Positions 26,716 to 35,398 of a DNA stretch of 57,315 nucleotides are shown piece after piece. The notes beneath the pieces were generated by a model. That model saw nothing but the letters and a program-made list of their open reading frames with translations. It was not told the origin of the DNA and did no database searches. Both the position numbers and the translations under genes were made by a program. The stretch comes from Fulvimarina pelagi HTCC2506 (GTDB lineage: Bacteria > Pseudomonadota > Alphaproteobacteria > Rhizobiales > Rhizobiaceae), in NCBI RefSeq assembly GCF_000153705.1, contig NZ_DS022272.1, positions 2,559,383-2,616,697 on the forward strand, in the 5' to 3' direction. How positions within the stretch are numbered: the first letter of the stretch is position 1; every line of letters begins with the position of its first letter.

Positions 26716-27245
26716 GACCGGTCACCTCTTTCGGGCGTTTGGCCGTGGGCCAGCGGTTGGTGTTCGGTTGATCGCCCAGCCATGACCTCGCGCCAGTATT
26801 CGGGAAGGCTGAGAAGTTCGGCGATAACGAAAAGGATCGCGCCGATCGGAATGATCGACTGGGTGACAGCGATCGGCACCCAAGGCAGGCTGACGAGGTT
26901 CTCACCCTGCAGGATCATCAACACTTGAAAGCCCGACCAAGCGAGAATCGCGAAAAAGCCGATGACGAGAATCTCGGCTATGACGATCGCCACCCGGCGC
27001 CCTTTGTGCGGCAAAGCGAGCAGCACGTCGTCGAAGCCGATGTGGCTTCGCTTCAGCGCTGCGAGAGAAGCACCGTAGTATGTGATCCAGGCGAGCATGA
27101 TACCGGCGACCTCGTCGTACCAAGACAAGGACGCACCGAGTTTACGCCAGATGACGGCGGCGACGACGATGATCGTAAGACCGACCATCAGGGAGATGAC
27201 CACCCAGGTCAGGAACTCGCCCAGAATTTTCGATGCTTGGCGCAC
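26712..27245 (-). CDS. dctQ: TRAP transporter small membrane subunit, cluster A
   Basis: A 177-residue DctQ-type protein with four transmembrane segments (about 13-35, 48-68, 88-110, 130-150). Motifs are SWYDEVAGIMLAWITYYGASLAALKRSHIGFDDV, the loop between the second and third segments that marks the family. It partners DctM. The start is a GTG at 27245 with GGAGGGAC six bases upstream. The gene overlaps dctM by 4 bp and lies 148 bp after dctP, with a strong hairpin in between that may set the higher level of binding protein. Confidence 0.92.
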   Translation of the reverse strand: MRQASKILGEFLTWVVISLMVGLTIIVVAAVIWRKLGASLSWYDEVAGIMLAWITYYGASLAALKRSHIGFDDVLLALPHKGRRVAIVIAEILVIGFFAILAWSGFQVLMILQGENLVSLPWVPIAVTQSIIPIGAILFVIAELLSLPEYWREVMAGRSTEHQPLAHGQTPERGDRS

Positions 27246-27347
27246 CCGTCCCTCCCACGCCTCCTCTAGAGAAAGCGCCCGCCGTTATAGTTCTATTGAA
27301 GGGGAGCGGAATTCGATTTCGAATACTCGTTCCCGAAGATCATGCGA

Positions 27348-27381
27348 AAGCCGGCGAGCGCAGTCCGCTTCTCGCCGGCTT
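27348..27381 (-). terminator. dctP-dctQ intercistronic hairpin, cluster A
   Basis: AAGCCGGCGAG (27348-27358) pairs perfectly over 11 bp with CTCGCCGGCTT (27371-27381) around a 12-nt loop. It starts 13 bp after the dctP stop codon and lacks a U-tract, so it is probably an attenuator or a 3' stabiliser that raises dctP mRNA over dctQM. Confidence 0.7.
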
Positions 27382-27393
27382 CCGTTTACTGGG

Positions 27394-28365
27394 TCAGGAA
27401 CCCGATGCGAGCGCCTGAATATCTTCGATCAGCTTCTGGCCGCCTTCGACCTGGCTACCGAATTCCTCGTAGATCGGCTTGGAAGCATCGATGAAGGCCT
27501 GCTTGTCAGCCTCGTTCACCTTGGTCCCGGCCTTTTCGATCTCGCCGACCAGATCTTCGTCCATCTGGGCCGAGGTCTCGTAGGCGAAGTCACTGGCCTT
27601 CGTGGCGCAGTCCTGAACTGCAGTCTTCAGTTCCTCGTCCCAACTGTCCCAATTGCGGGTCGAAGTCGCGAGAAACGCCGGCGAATAGACGTGTCCGGTC
27701 ATGGAGAGGTAGTCCTGCACCTCCTGGAAGCGGCCTGAATAGATCTGCGCGAGCGGATTCTCTTGTCCGTCGATCACGCCGGTCTGAAGGGCAGTGAAGA
27801 CCTCGGAGAAGGCCATCGGTGTCGGGTTCGCGCCATAGCTCTGGAACATCTTGACACGCCATTCGCCCTTCGGCGTGCGGAGCTTGATGCCGTTCAGATC
27901 TTCCGGAGTGTTAATGGGCCGCACGTTGTTGGTGATGTTGCGGAAACCGTTCTCCCAGAAGCCGAGAATGCGATAGCCGCGTTCTTCGGCCGCGCTTACG
28001 AAAGTATCGCGCATGTTGTCACGCACGTTCCGCATGTGCTCGCGGTTCTGGATGATATACGGCATTTCGAAGACGCCGAATGTCGGCGACACCGAGCTCA
28101 TGACCGAGGACGGGAGCGAGAAGCCGATCTGTCCAAGCTTCAGCTTCTGAAGCATTTCCTCGTCGTTGCCAAGCTGAGACGAGCCGTAGACGTTGATCTC
28201 GGCAAGGCCGGTCTCGTTCACACATTCTGCGAAATTATTGGTCGTCGCCTCATAGAGCGAACCCGGATCGCCGACATGGCCGAGATCGAGGCTTTCCTGC
28301 GCCTGCACACTGCCCGCGCAGAATGCCGCGACGGTGGTTCCGAGTAGGATGGACTTGAGCTTCAT
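27394..28365 (-). CDS. dctP: TRAP transporter periplasmic binding protein, cluster A
   Basis: A 323-residue precursor of the DctP family with a signal peptide (about 1-22, ending VQAQE). The signature NGFRNITNNVRPINTPEDLNGIKLRTPKGEW near 141-170 holds the conserved arginine that binds a substrate carboxylate, and TALQTGVIDGQENPLAQIYSGRF is the second family motif. The ATG at 28365 follows GGAGGAAAC. It lies 92 bp after the aminotransferase gene, same strand. By analogy it captures a small carboxylic acid; the identity cannot be read from sequence alone. Confidence 0.95.
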   Translation of the reverse strand: MKLKSILLGTTVAAFCAGSVQAQESLDLGHVGDPGSLYEATTNNFAECVNETGLAEINVYGSSQLGNDEEMLQKLKLGQIGFSLPSSVMSSVSPTFGVFEMPYIIQNREHMRNVRDNMRDTFVSAAEERGYRILGFWENGFRNITNNVRPINTPEDLNGIKLRTPKGEWRVKMFQSYGANPTPMAFSEVFTALQTGVIDGQENPLAQIYSGRFQEVQDYLSMTGHVYSPAFLATSTRNWDSWDEELKTAVQDCATKASDFAYETSAQMDEDLVGEIEKAGTKVNEADKQAFIDASKPIYEEFGSQVEGGQKLIEDIQALASGS

Positions 28366-28457
28366 CTGTTTCCTCCCAAGGATGGATTGGTCGATTGGTT
28401 GAGGCAGCCCCTCCGCCGCCGTGACAGCCCTTTTTGGGTCTTCTTCTTGGTCCCGTT

Positions 28458-29654
28458 CTATTCCGCGGCCTGGCGATAGCTGGCGGTCTCGGTATCCCCG
28501 AGAACCGCCATCGCAGCGTCCACGCCCCCGGACTTATGGGCGACACCGGCCGCCTTCAGACCCATCTCCACGCCCCCCAGCGTGCCGACGAGCGTGAGAT
28601 CGTTGAAGTCGCCGAGATGACCGATCCGGAAGATCTGGTCCGCGACCTTCGAGAGCCCTGCCCCGAGCGACATGTCGAAGCGATCGAGAATGATTTTGCG
28701 CAGCGCGTCCGCACCCTTTCGATCCGGCATCAGGACAGCCGTCAGCGAACCTGAATGGTGGGTGGGCTCGGCGCAAAGGACTTCCAAACCCCAGGCTTCG
28801 ACAGCAGCACGAGTAGCGGCGCCGTGACGCTGATGGCGGGCGAAGACGTTCTCGAGCCCTTCCGCGTGCAGCATCTCGATAGCGGCATCCAAGCCGTAGA
28901 GGAGGTTCGTCGCGGGCGTATAGGTGAAGAATCCGTTCTCGTTGGCTGCCAGCATCTCGTCCCATGCCCAGTAGGAGCGCGGCAGCTTCGCGCTCTCCTG
29001 CGCCTTGAGCGCCTTGTCGGAGACAGCATTGAAAGACAGGCCCGGCGGCAGCATCAGCCCCTTTTGGGAGCCGCCGACGGTGACATCGACGCCCCACTCG
29101 TCGTGCCTGTAGTCAATCGAAGCGAGCGAGGAAATCGTGTCGACGAGAAGCAGCGCCGGATGGCCTGCCGCGCCGATCGCCTCGCGCACGGCCTTGATCG
29201 GGGAGACGCAGCCGGTCGACGTCTCATTGTGCACGACACAGACCGCTTTGATCTCATGATTCGTATCGGCCTGCAGCCGCTCGCCGATCGCTTTGGCGTC
29301 GGCCCCGTGCCGCCAGTCGCCCTCGATGAACTCGGTGCGAAGCCCGAGTCGCTCGGCGAGTTTCTTCCACAGGGTGGCGAAATGGCCGGTCTCGTACATC
29401 AGGCAGAGATCGCCCGGCGAGAGCGTATTGACGAGAGCGGCTTCCCACGCCCCCGTTCCTGAGGCCGGGTAGATGAGGACCGGGTTCTTCGTCTTGAAGA
29501 TTGTGCGAATGCCGGCGAGCACCCGCTTGCCTAAGTCCTGAAACGTAGGCCCGCGATGATCGATGGTCGGCATGTCGATCGCGCGCAAGACGCGATCCGG
29601 TACATTGGTGGGGCCGGGAATCTGAAGGAAGTGACGGCCAGCTTGATACGACAC
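28458..29654 (-). CDS. serine/alanine-glyoxylate-type aminotransferase (class V)
   Basis: A 398-residue PLP aminotransferase close to SgaA/AGXT. Signatures are FLQIPGPTNVPDRVLRA near the N-terminus, IYPASGTGAWEAAL near 61-74, HNETSTGC near 142-149, VDTISSLASIDYR, and GGSQKGLMLPPGL with Schiff-base lysine K198; FRIGHLGD near the end is also typical. The family transfers an amino group from serine, alanine or aspartate to glyoxylate, giving glycine. The GTG at 29654 is chosen because GGGAGGCG lies seven bases upstream. It is first in the leftward operon, divergent from the FAD dehydrogenase. I infer that glyoxylate is an intermediate of cluster A. Confidence 0.9.
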   Translation of the reverse strand: MSYQAGRHFLQIPGPTNVPDRVLRAIDMPTIDHRGPTFQDLGKRVLAGIRTIFKTKNPVLIYPASGTGAWEAALVNTLSPGDLCLMYETGHFATLWKKLAERLGLRTEFIEGDWRHGADAKAIGERLQADTNHEIKAVCVVHNETSTGCVSPIKAVREAIGAAGHPALLLVDTISSLASIDYRHDEWGVDVTVGGSQKGLMLPPGLSFNAVSDKALKAQESAKLPRSYWAWDEMLAANENGFFTYTPATNLLYGLDAAIEMLHAEGLENVFARHQRHGAATRAAVEAWGLEVLCAEPTHHSGSLTAVLMPDRKGADALRKIILDRFDMSLGAGLSKVADQIFRIGHLGDFNDLTLVGTLGGVEMGLKAAGVAHKSGGVDAAMAVLGDTETASYRQAAE

Positions 29655-29752
29655 GAGAGCGCCTCCCAGACATACGCACCGCTTGACGTCTAGCGGTTAC
29701 GCGTATCGACGCACGCTCTTCGGCGTGCTGTTCTTTCATGACCGATTGGATT

Positions 29753-29762
29753 ATGAATTCAT
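29753..29762. promoter_or_regulatory. palindrome in the divergent promoter region of cluster A
   Basis: ATGAATTCAT is a perfect 10-bp palindrome within an AT-rich stretch (about 29745-29780) between the divergent aminotransferase and dehydrogenase genes. It is a candidate operator for the nearby GntR regulator, but similar short palindromes occur by chance. Confidence 0.3.
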
Positions 29763-29816
29763 TATTCAGTCAAGCGGCCAATTGAAAAAAGTGCCGAGGG
29801 AGGGCCGAACTCAACC

Positions 29817-32800
29817 ATGGAAACTCTTCGTCCGGGCCTCGAACGCCGCTTGCGCAATGAAACTGCCGGAGAGGTCTTCTTCGACCGTTTCTCACGCGGC
29901 AGGTACGCGACGGATGCCTCGATCTACCAGATGATGCCGGCGGGCGTCGTCCTTGCGAGAACAGCGGATGACGTTGCTGCTTCGCTCGATGCGGTCCGGG
30001 AGGCCGGAATCGCGCTGACGATGCGTGGGGGCGGTACTTCGCAATGCGGGCAAACGGTCAATTCCGGGCTGATTGTCGACACTTCGAAGTACATGAACAA
30101 GATTCTCGAGCTTGATATCGAGGGCCAGCGAGCACTCGTCGAACCGGGAATCGTGCTCGACGACCTTAATCGATTGCTGAAGCCGCACGGCCTCTGGTTT
30201 CCCGTCGATGTCTCGACCGCCTCGCGGGCGACGATTGGCGGCATGGCGGGCAACAATTCCTGCGGCTCCCGCTCCCTGCGCTACGGCACGATGCGTGACA
30301 ACGTCATCGCTATCGACGCGATCCTCGCCGATGGGACGAGAGGTCGGTTCGCCCGGCTCGATCAGGAGGCGTCCGGCGAGCCACCCCGCGACCTGATCGC
30401 TTCCATGCTAGCACTCGGTCGGCGCGAAGCGGAGGAGATCGCGCAGCGCTTTCCAAAGGTTCAGCGGCGTGTGGGGGGCTACAATCTCGACGCGCTGGTC
30501 CAGGGCGATGGCCCGGTCAATCTCGCTCATCTGCTCGTCGGCTCGGAGGGCACGCTCGGCATCTCGACGGCGATCGAGATCAACCTCTCGCCGCTCCCGA
30601 AGGCGAACAAGCGTCTCGGTGTCTGCCATTTCCCGACCTTCCGCGCAGCGATGGAGGCCGCCCAGCACATTGTTGCGTTGAAGCCGACCTCGGTGGAACT
30701 CGTCGACTCCACTATGCTCGCACTCGCTGGCGACATCCCGATGTTCCGGTCGACGCTGGATGCCTTCGTCCAAGGACGGCCAGCCGCCCTGCTCCTCACC
30801 GAGTTCGCCGACGATCCAGACGAGAACGCCGCGAGCATTTCGAGGCTCGAAGACGTGATGAGCGATCTCGGCTACGGCTTCGGCCGCGGCGGTGAACACG
30901 AGGGCGGCGTCGTCACGGTCAGCGATGCCAAGCTTCAGAGCGCCATCGCGGAATTGCGCGCCGCCGGGCTGAACATCATGATGTCCATGAAGGAGGCGGG
31001 CAAACCGGTTTCCTTCGTCGAGGACTGCGCGGTGCCGCTCGAACATCTCGCGGACTATACCGACCGGCTGACCGCAATCTTCGAGGCGCATGGCACGCGC
31101 GGCACCTGGTATGCCCACGCTTCGGAGGGCTGCCTCCACGTCCGACCGGTGCTCAACGTCAAGCTTGAAAAGGACGTCAAGGCGATGCGCGCGATCGCCG
31201 AAGAGGCGTTCGCCATGGTGCGCGAATACAAAGGCTCCCATTCTGGCGAACATGGCGACGGCATCGTGCGCTCGGAATTTCACGAGGCGATGTTCGGACC
31301 GCGGATCACGGGGGCATTCGAGGACGTAAAGACCGCCTTCGATCCCTCGGGTCTGCTGAACCCGGGCAAGATCGTGAACCCGCCGAAAATGGATGACCGG
31401 AGCCTGATGCGTTATCCGCCGGGCTATGCCGTGAAGGAGTTTCAGACCGCCTTCGACTGGTCCGCCTGGACTGGCTCTGCAGGCGGATTTCAGGGTGCAG
31501 TCGAAATGTGCAACAACAACGGAGCCTGCCGTAAATCGGCCGGTGCCGTGATGTGTCCCAGCTACCGCGTGACGCGCAACGAGCGAGACGTGACCCGTGG
31601 GCGCGCCAACACCTTGCGGCTCGCAATCTCGGGTCAGTTGGGCCCGGATGCGATTCACTCCGACGAGATGGCCGAGACGCTGAAGCTGTGCGTCTCCTGC
31701 AAGGCGTGCCGGCGCGAATGCCCGACGGGCGTCGACATGGCCAAGATGAAGGCCGAGGTGCTCTATCAGCGCGGCAAGCGCGAGGGCTTTTCTCGCAAGG
31801 ACAGGCTGATCGCCGACATGCCACGCATGGCGCCATATGCGGCGAGAATGGGTGGACTCCTTAGCTTGCGCGATAAGATTTCTCCGCTCGCCAAGCTTTC
31901 GGAGAAGCTTCTCGGCTTCTCGTCGCGACGAACGCTTCCGGTGTTCCGGCGCGACTTCTTTCGGGACCAAGAGGGGGATGTGGGGGGCTTGAGCGTGCCT
32001 CGGCGATCCGTGGATCGCTCCCCTTCAAGAACAAACGGTGCAGCGCTGCCCGCCGGCGATGCGAATGCCGGTGTCCCACTTAATCCAGAGGGAGCGGGAG
32101 CGGATACAGCAACCGGATCGCCGGCGGATGCGCCGAGTGCGCGGGGTCTGGAGCATACGGATGCGGTGGGACTGACCCGGAACAGGGCGGATGCCGCTTC
32201 GTCCAAACCGGGTGTCGTTCTCTTCGCCGATACGTTCGGGCGTTATTTCGACCCGCAGACGCTGCGGGCGGCGGTAAAAGTATTGTCGGCGGCTGGATAC
32301 TCGGTGGAGACCGCACGTCCCTCCTCCGGCAAACAGCCGCTCTGCTGTGGCCGGACCTATATCGCAAGCGGCATGGCCGACCGGGCGAGACAGGAGGCCG
32401 AGCGCACGATTGCCGCGCTGATACCCCATGTGCGGGCCGGACGCATGATCGTCGGGCTGGAGCCATCATGCCTCCTCACCCTGCGCGACGAGTTTCCTGC
32501 GCTGGTGCCGGGGAAGGAAGCGGACGAGCTTGCCGCCGGCGCACTCCTTCTGGAGGAATTCCTGGCACGCGAGTCCAGCGCGGGGCGGCTCACGCTACCG
32601 CTGAAAGCCCTCGGCCAAAAGGCTTTTCTGCACGGCCACTGCCACCAGAAGGCCTTCGGCGCGATGCCGGCCGTCGAGACCGCGTTGCGGCTGATCCCGG
32701 ATCTCGACCTGACCGTGATCGAGAGCTCCTGCTGCGGCATGGCTGGGGCATTCGGCTATGATGCAGAGACGATCGACGTTTCGCTTGCCATGGGCGAACT

Positions 32801-32942
32801 TTCACTTCTCCCAGCGGTCCGCAAGGCGCCGGACGGCGCATTGATCATCGCCGACGGCACCTCCTGCCGCCACCAGATCCACGATGGGGCTCAGCGCGAG
32901 GCCATCCATGTGGCGGAGGTTCTCGCCATGGCGCTCGACTGA
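29817..32942 (+). CDS. FAD-linked oxidase / Fe-S fusion, D-2-hydroxyacid dehydrogenase type
   Basis: A 1041-residue fusion. The FAD-binding (PCMH) domain is at about 40-230 (MRGGGTSQCGQTVNSGLIVDTSKYM, GGMAGNNSCGSRSLRYG), the FAD-oxidase C-terminal domain at about 250-525 (EYKGSHSGEHGDG...LLNPGKIVNPP), an Fe-S ferredoxin-like domain at about 555-640 (CNNNGACRK...CP, CVSCKACRRECPTGVDM), and a CCG domain near 800-1035 (LCCGRTYIASG, HGHCHQKAFG, SSCCGMAGAFGY). Relatives such as YdiJ oxidise D-2-hydroxyglutarate or D-lactate-like acids. Residues about 718-800 are a Pro/Ala/Gly/Asp-rich linker not expected in the family. The ATG at 29817 follows GAGGGAGGG. It may feed 2-oxo acids such as glyoxylate to the divergent operon. 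Confidence 0.9.
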   Translation: METLRPGLERRLRNETAGEVFFDRFSRGRYATDASIYQMMPAGVVLARTADDVAASLDAVREAGIALTMRGGGTSQCGQTVNSGLIVDTSKYMNKILELDIEGQRALVEPGIVLDDLNRLLKPHGLWFPVDVSTASRATIGGMAGNNSCGSRSLRYGTMRDNVIAIDAILADGTRGRFARLDQEASGEPPRDLIASMLALGRREAEEIAQRFPKVQRRVGGYNLDALVQGDGPVNLAHLLVGSEGTLGISTAIEINLSPLPKANKRLGVCHFPTFRAAMEAAQHIVALKPTSVELVDSTMLALAGDIPMFRSTLDAFVQGRPAALLLTEFADDPDENAASISRLEDVMSDLGYGFGRGGEHEGGVVTVSDAKLQSAIAELRAAGLNIMMSMKEAGKPVSFVEDCAVPLEHLADYTDRLTAIFEAHGTRGTWYAHASEGCLHVRPVLNVKLEKDVKAMRAIAEEAFAMVREYKGSHSGEHGDGIVRSEFHEAMFGPRITGAFEDVKTAFDPSGLLNPGKIVNPPKMDDRSLMRYPPGYAVKEFQTAFDWSAWTGSAGGFQGAVEMCNNNGACRKSAGAVMCPSYRVTRNERDVTRGRANTLRLAISGQLGPDAIHSDEMAETLKLCVSCKACRRECPTGVDMAKMKAEVLYQRGKREGFSRKDRLIADMPRMAPYAARMGGLLSLRDKISPLAKLSEKLLGFSSRRTLPVFRRDFFRDQEGDVGGLSVPRRSVDRSPSRTNGAALPAGDANAGVPLNPEGAGADTATGSPADAPSARGLEHTDAVGLTRNRADAASSKPGVVLFADTFGRYFDPQTLRAAVKVLSAAGYSVETARPSSGKQPLCCGRTYIASGMADRARQEAERTIAALIPHVRAGRMIVGLEPSCLLTLRDEFPALVPGKEADELAAGALLLEEFLARESSAGRLTLPLKALGQKAFLHGHCHQKAFGAMPAVETALRLIPDLDLTVIESSCCGMAGAFGYDAETIDVSLAMGELSLLPAVRKAPDGALIIADGTSCRHQIHDGAQREAIHVAEVLAMALD

Positions 32943-33049
32943 ATGCGAACGGACTTTTTCATATCGACGGCGTCGGACCCGAGCCTTCGCCATCGGCAAG
33001 GACGGAACACGAACCGGCGGCCACTCATGAGCAATGGCAGGACCAACTG

Positions 33050-33721
33050 ATGAGCCTTCTCGATTTTGAAAAGCCTCTCGTGCGCCCGGCGCTTTCGGCA
33101 GAGATCAGCAACCGCATGCGGCGAATGATCATGGAGGGCGAGCTGAAACCCGGCGAGAAAGTGCCGGAAAAGGCGCTGACCGAACGCTTTGGTGTATCCC
33201 GTACCCCGGTGCGCGAAGCGGTAAAAATCCTTGCCCATGAGGGCTTCGTCGAACTCGTTCAGAACCGGGGCGCGATCGTCGCGCACCAGACCACCGACGA
33301 ACTTCGCGAACTCTTCCCGGTGATCGCCGCACTGGAAGGTGCTGCGGGAGAAATCGCGGCGGTTAATGCGAGCAAGGGAAAGATAGCGGCGTTGGGCGAT
33401 CTGGTGGTGCAGCTTCGGCAGGCCTATGAGGCGGCGGACCGACCCGCTTATTTCGAGATCAACCAGAAGATCCACCGCGGAATTCTGGAAGCCGCTGGCA
33501 ATCAGACGCTCGCACGCCACCACGAACTCCTGGCGAGCCGCATCTTCCGTGCGCGCTATCAGGCCAATCTCTCCACCGACCGCTGGCTGGCTGCGACCGA
33601 AGAGCACGAGGCCATTCAGGCGGCGCTCGAAGCGCGTGAAGGCAAGCGGCTCGGCGAACTCATGCGTGAGCATCTCATGCACAAACTGACCGCGCTGACA
33701 CGGGCGATGGCCGCAGACTGA
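33050..33721 (+). CDS. GntR-family regulator (FCD type), cluster A
   Basis: A 223-residue FadR-subfamily regulator. The N-terminal winged helix (about 14-80) contains VPEKALTERFGVSRTPVREAVKIL; the C-terminal FCD ligand domain (about 90-215) has the metal/ligand histidines expected in NQKIHRGILEAAGN and TEEHEAIQAAL. The ATG at 33050 has AGGA eight bases upstream. It lies 107 bp after the FAD dehydrogenase on the same strand and 3 bp from a convergent hydratase gene. I infer that it senses an acid intermediate and controls the divergent cluster A promoters. Confidence 0.9.
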   Translation: MSLLDFEKPLVRPALSAEISNRMRRMIMEGELKPGEKVPEKALTERFGVSRTPVREAVKILAHEGFVELVQNRGAIVAHQTTDELRELFPVIAALEGAAGEIAAVNASKGKIAALGDLVVQLRQAYEAADRPAYFEINQKIHRGILEAAGNQTLARHHELLASRIFRARYQANLSTDRWLAATEEHEAIQAALEAREGKRLGELMREHLMHKLTALTRAMAAD

Positions 33722-33724
33722 GCC

Positions 33725-34492
33725 TCAGCGATAGGTTGTCGAAACTGAGCCAAGCCCTTCGATATGGCCTTCGACCACCGTTCCGGGCTCTACGAAGATC
33801 AATCCCGTGAGCGTGCCGGTTGTTACGATCTGTCCCGGATTGAATCCCCCGAGATGCTTGCCGATCGTCTGGGTGAAGGCGAGGAATGTCTGGAAGGCGT
33901 CGCCGCCCGGAACCTTCTGCGGACCTGAAACGACCGCCTGTCCGTTGAAGCTCAGTTTCACCACCGGCTCGACGAAACTACGCGCATCTTCTGTTTCGGG
34001 TTCGCTCCAGACGAGACCGCCGTTCACCTGATTGTCCGCAAGTTTGAGGGCGTCCGGCAGGGTCGGGAAATCCTCGATTCGGCCGTCGACGATTTCGATC
34101 ACCGGCAGGGCGGTCACGCAGGCGCGGGCCCTCTCGGCAAAGTCGTCCGCATTTAAGTCCGGCAGTGGACGATCGAGACGGAAGGCAATTTCGAGCTCGA
34201 TACCGCAGCTCTTCACCTCGCTGGCTGTGAATCCGGAACCCGTTGGTCGCAGGACATCGGAATAGATCGGCGCGACAAGAACCGGAGCCGCTTCGACTTT
34301 GCGCCCCGTCTTGAAAGCGCCGGCCGGGCCGAAAGCTTCGAAGACAAAAGACTGGACCGCATGGGCATCGGCGGTTTCGAAATCGGCTCCCAACATATCG
34401 GCCTCGGAACGCGCGAGGCGCTCGCCGCTCCGCCTTGCAGCAATCAGCTTCTCGGCGAGCAGCGCTGCCTTCTTCTCAGTCGTTCCTGTCAC
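33725..34492 (-). CDS. 2-keto-4-pentenoate hydratase / fumarylacetoacetate hydrolase-family protein
   Basis: A 255-residue FAH-superfamily protein of the 2-keto-4-pentenoate hydratase branch. Motifs are SCGIELEIAFRLDRPLP (metal-binding E-x-E), LPVIEIVDGRIEDFPTL, DNQVNGGLVWSEP and the C-terminal TTGTLTGLIFVEPGTVVEGHIEGLGSVS. Such enzymes hydrate 2-oxo-enoates or cleave or decarboxylate acyl-pyruvates, using Mg2+. The GTG start at 34492 has GAGGGACATC upstream. It is 51 bp downstream of the matR-like gene on the same strand, so likely cotranscribed with it, though no hydratase is needed for malonate use. It might instead serve cluster A, which ends 3 bp away. Confidence 0.87.
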   Translation of the reverse strand: MTGTTEKKAALLAEKLIAARRSGERLARSEADMLGADFETADAHAVQSFVFEAFGPAGAFKTGRKVEAAPVLVAPIYSDVLRPTGSGFTASEVKSCGIELEIAFRLDRPLPDLNADDFAERARACVTALPVIEIVDGRIEDFPTLPDALKLADNQVNGGLVWSEPETEDARSFVEPVVKLSFNGQAVVSGPQKVPGGDAFQTFLAFTQTIGKHLGGFNPGQIVTTGTLTGLIFVEPGTVVEGHIEGLGSVSTTYR

Positions 34493-34543
34493 GATGTCCC
34501 TCGTGTTTGTGATGCAAATCGCCCATTCCGGTTTGGGCGGCGG

Positions 34544-35218
34544 TCATTCGGCTGCGTCGGAGCGGCTCATGGTGTTGACGAACTCGGTGAAACGTTCGCC
34601 TTGGACGCTGATATGCTTCTTCAGTTCCGTTTCGGCGACCCGGGACTTGCCATTGACGATCGCATCGACGATCCGGCGATGCTCTTCCAGCGACTGACCG
34701 ATGCGTTTGGGTACGCGCAGTTGCAGTCGGCGATAGGCCTTCAGGCGTTGGTGCAGACGCTTGGCCTCAGCGGCAAGGAAATCATTCCCGCAACCGTCGT
34801 AGATCGCTTCGTGGAAAACGCTGTTTTCGGCGTAATAGGTGTCCGGATTGCCGGACCGCGCGGCTTCCTCACAGGCTAAAAGGCTCGCTTTTAGCCGTGC
34901 GAGCGACGTATCGTCGGCGCGATTGGCCGCCAGACGCCCTGCCATGCCTTCGAGTTCGGCCATTACTTCCAGCATCTGGACGAGTTCGCTGAGCGAAATC
35001 TCCTTCACGAAGGCTCCGCGATAAGGCTGCAGTTCCACGAGGCCGGTCGCGACGAGTTGCTGAAGGGCTTCTCGCACCGGTGTCCGAGAGACGTCGAAGC
35101 GCCGAGCGATTGCCTGTTCGTCGAGCCGTTGACCCGGCAAACGCTCTCCGGTCAGAATCTCCTGCTCGAGACTATCTCGAATATCGCCTGTCCGATTTTT
35201 TGCCCCAGGTACCTTCAC
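34544..35218 (-). CDS. matR: GntR-family regulator, MatR-like
   Basis: A 224-residue FCD-type GntR repressor. The HTH is LDEQAIARRFDVSRTPVREALQQL near residues 32-55; the FCD domain follows (FHEAIYDGCGNDFL, LEEHRRIVDAI). The start is a GTG at 35218, fixed by GGAGGAA eight bases upstream; in-frame upstream codons lack a ribosome site. It is divergent from a malonate TRAP and matAB operon, the arrangement of rhizobial mat loci, and the intergenic region contains a GTATAC-centred palindrome close to the site I recall for MatR. I infer repression relieved by malonate. Confidence 0.85.
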   Translation of the reverse strand: MKVPGAKNRTGDIRDSLEQEILTGERLPGQRLDEQAIARRFDVSRTPVREALQQLVATGLVELQPYRGAFVKEISLSELVQMLEVMAELEGMAGRLAANRADDTSLARLKASLLACEEAARSGNPDTYYAENSVFHEAIYDGCGNDFLAAEAKRLHQRLKAYRRLQLRVPKRIGQSLEEHRRIVDAIVNGKSRVAETELKKHISVQGERFTEFVNTMSRSDAAE

Positions 35219-35304
35219 AAGGCCGTTCCTCCGTGACTTGCGGAGTTGGGTAGCCCACCTTTCGCACGGAGGGTACCCTGCTCGACTATGCCCGCTCGCC
35301 ACTT

Positions 35305-35316
35305 TTCGTATACAAT
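35305..35316. promoter_or_regulatory. putative MatR operator
   Basis: TTCGTATACAAT, centred on the palindrome GTATAC (35308-35313), lies between matR and the malonate dctP. It matches an ATTGTATACAAT-type GntR site at ten of twelve positions. A TTGACA (35321-35326) lies just downstream and may be the -35 element of dctP, though no good -10 follows at standard spacing. Confidence 0.6.
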
Positions 35317-35398
35317 CAATTTGACATCGCATGCAATATTTGATGTTCTCTGGTCGAACGCGCTGGGAGGCGTGAGATCACAACGGGAGGAATACATC

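Noticed and set aside
25451-26905. A 484-codon minus-strand frame over dctM of cluster A
   Set aside because: It is rich in Arg, His and Pro and out of register with the strongly conserved DctM sequence.
29655-29816. Sigma-70 promoters in the divergent cluster A region
   Set aside because: TTGACT on the minus strand has no -10 at acceptable spacing, so I did not annotate a promoter, only the palindrome.
30408-31970. A 520-codon open frame on the minus strand inside the FAD/Fe-S gene
   Set aside because: It is antisense to conserved FAD and Fe-S motifs, with no ribosome site and a composition typical of GC-rich antisense frames.
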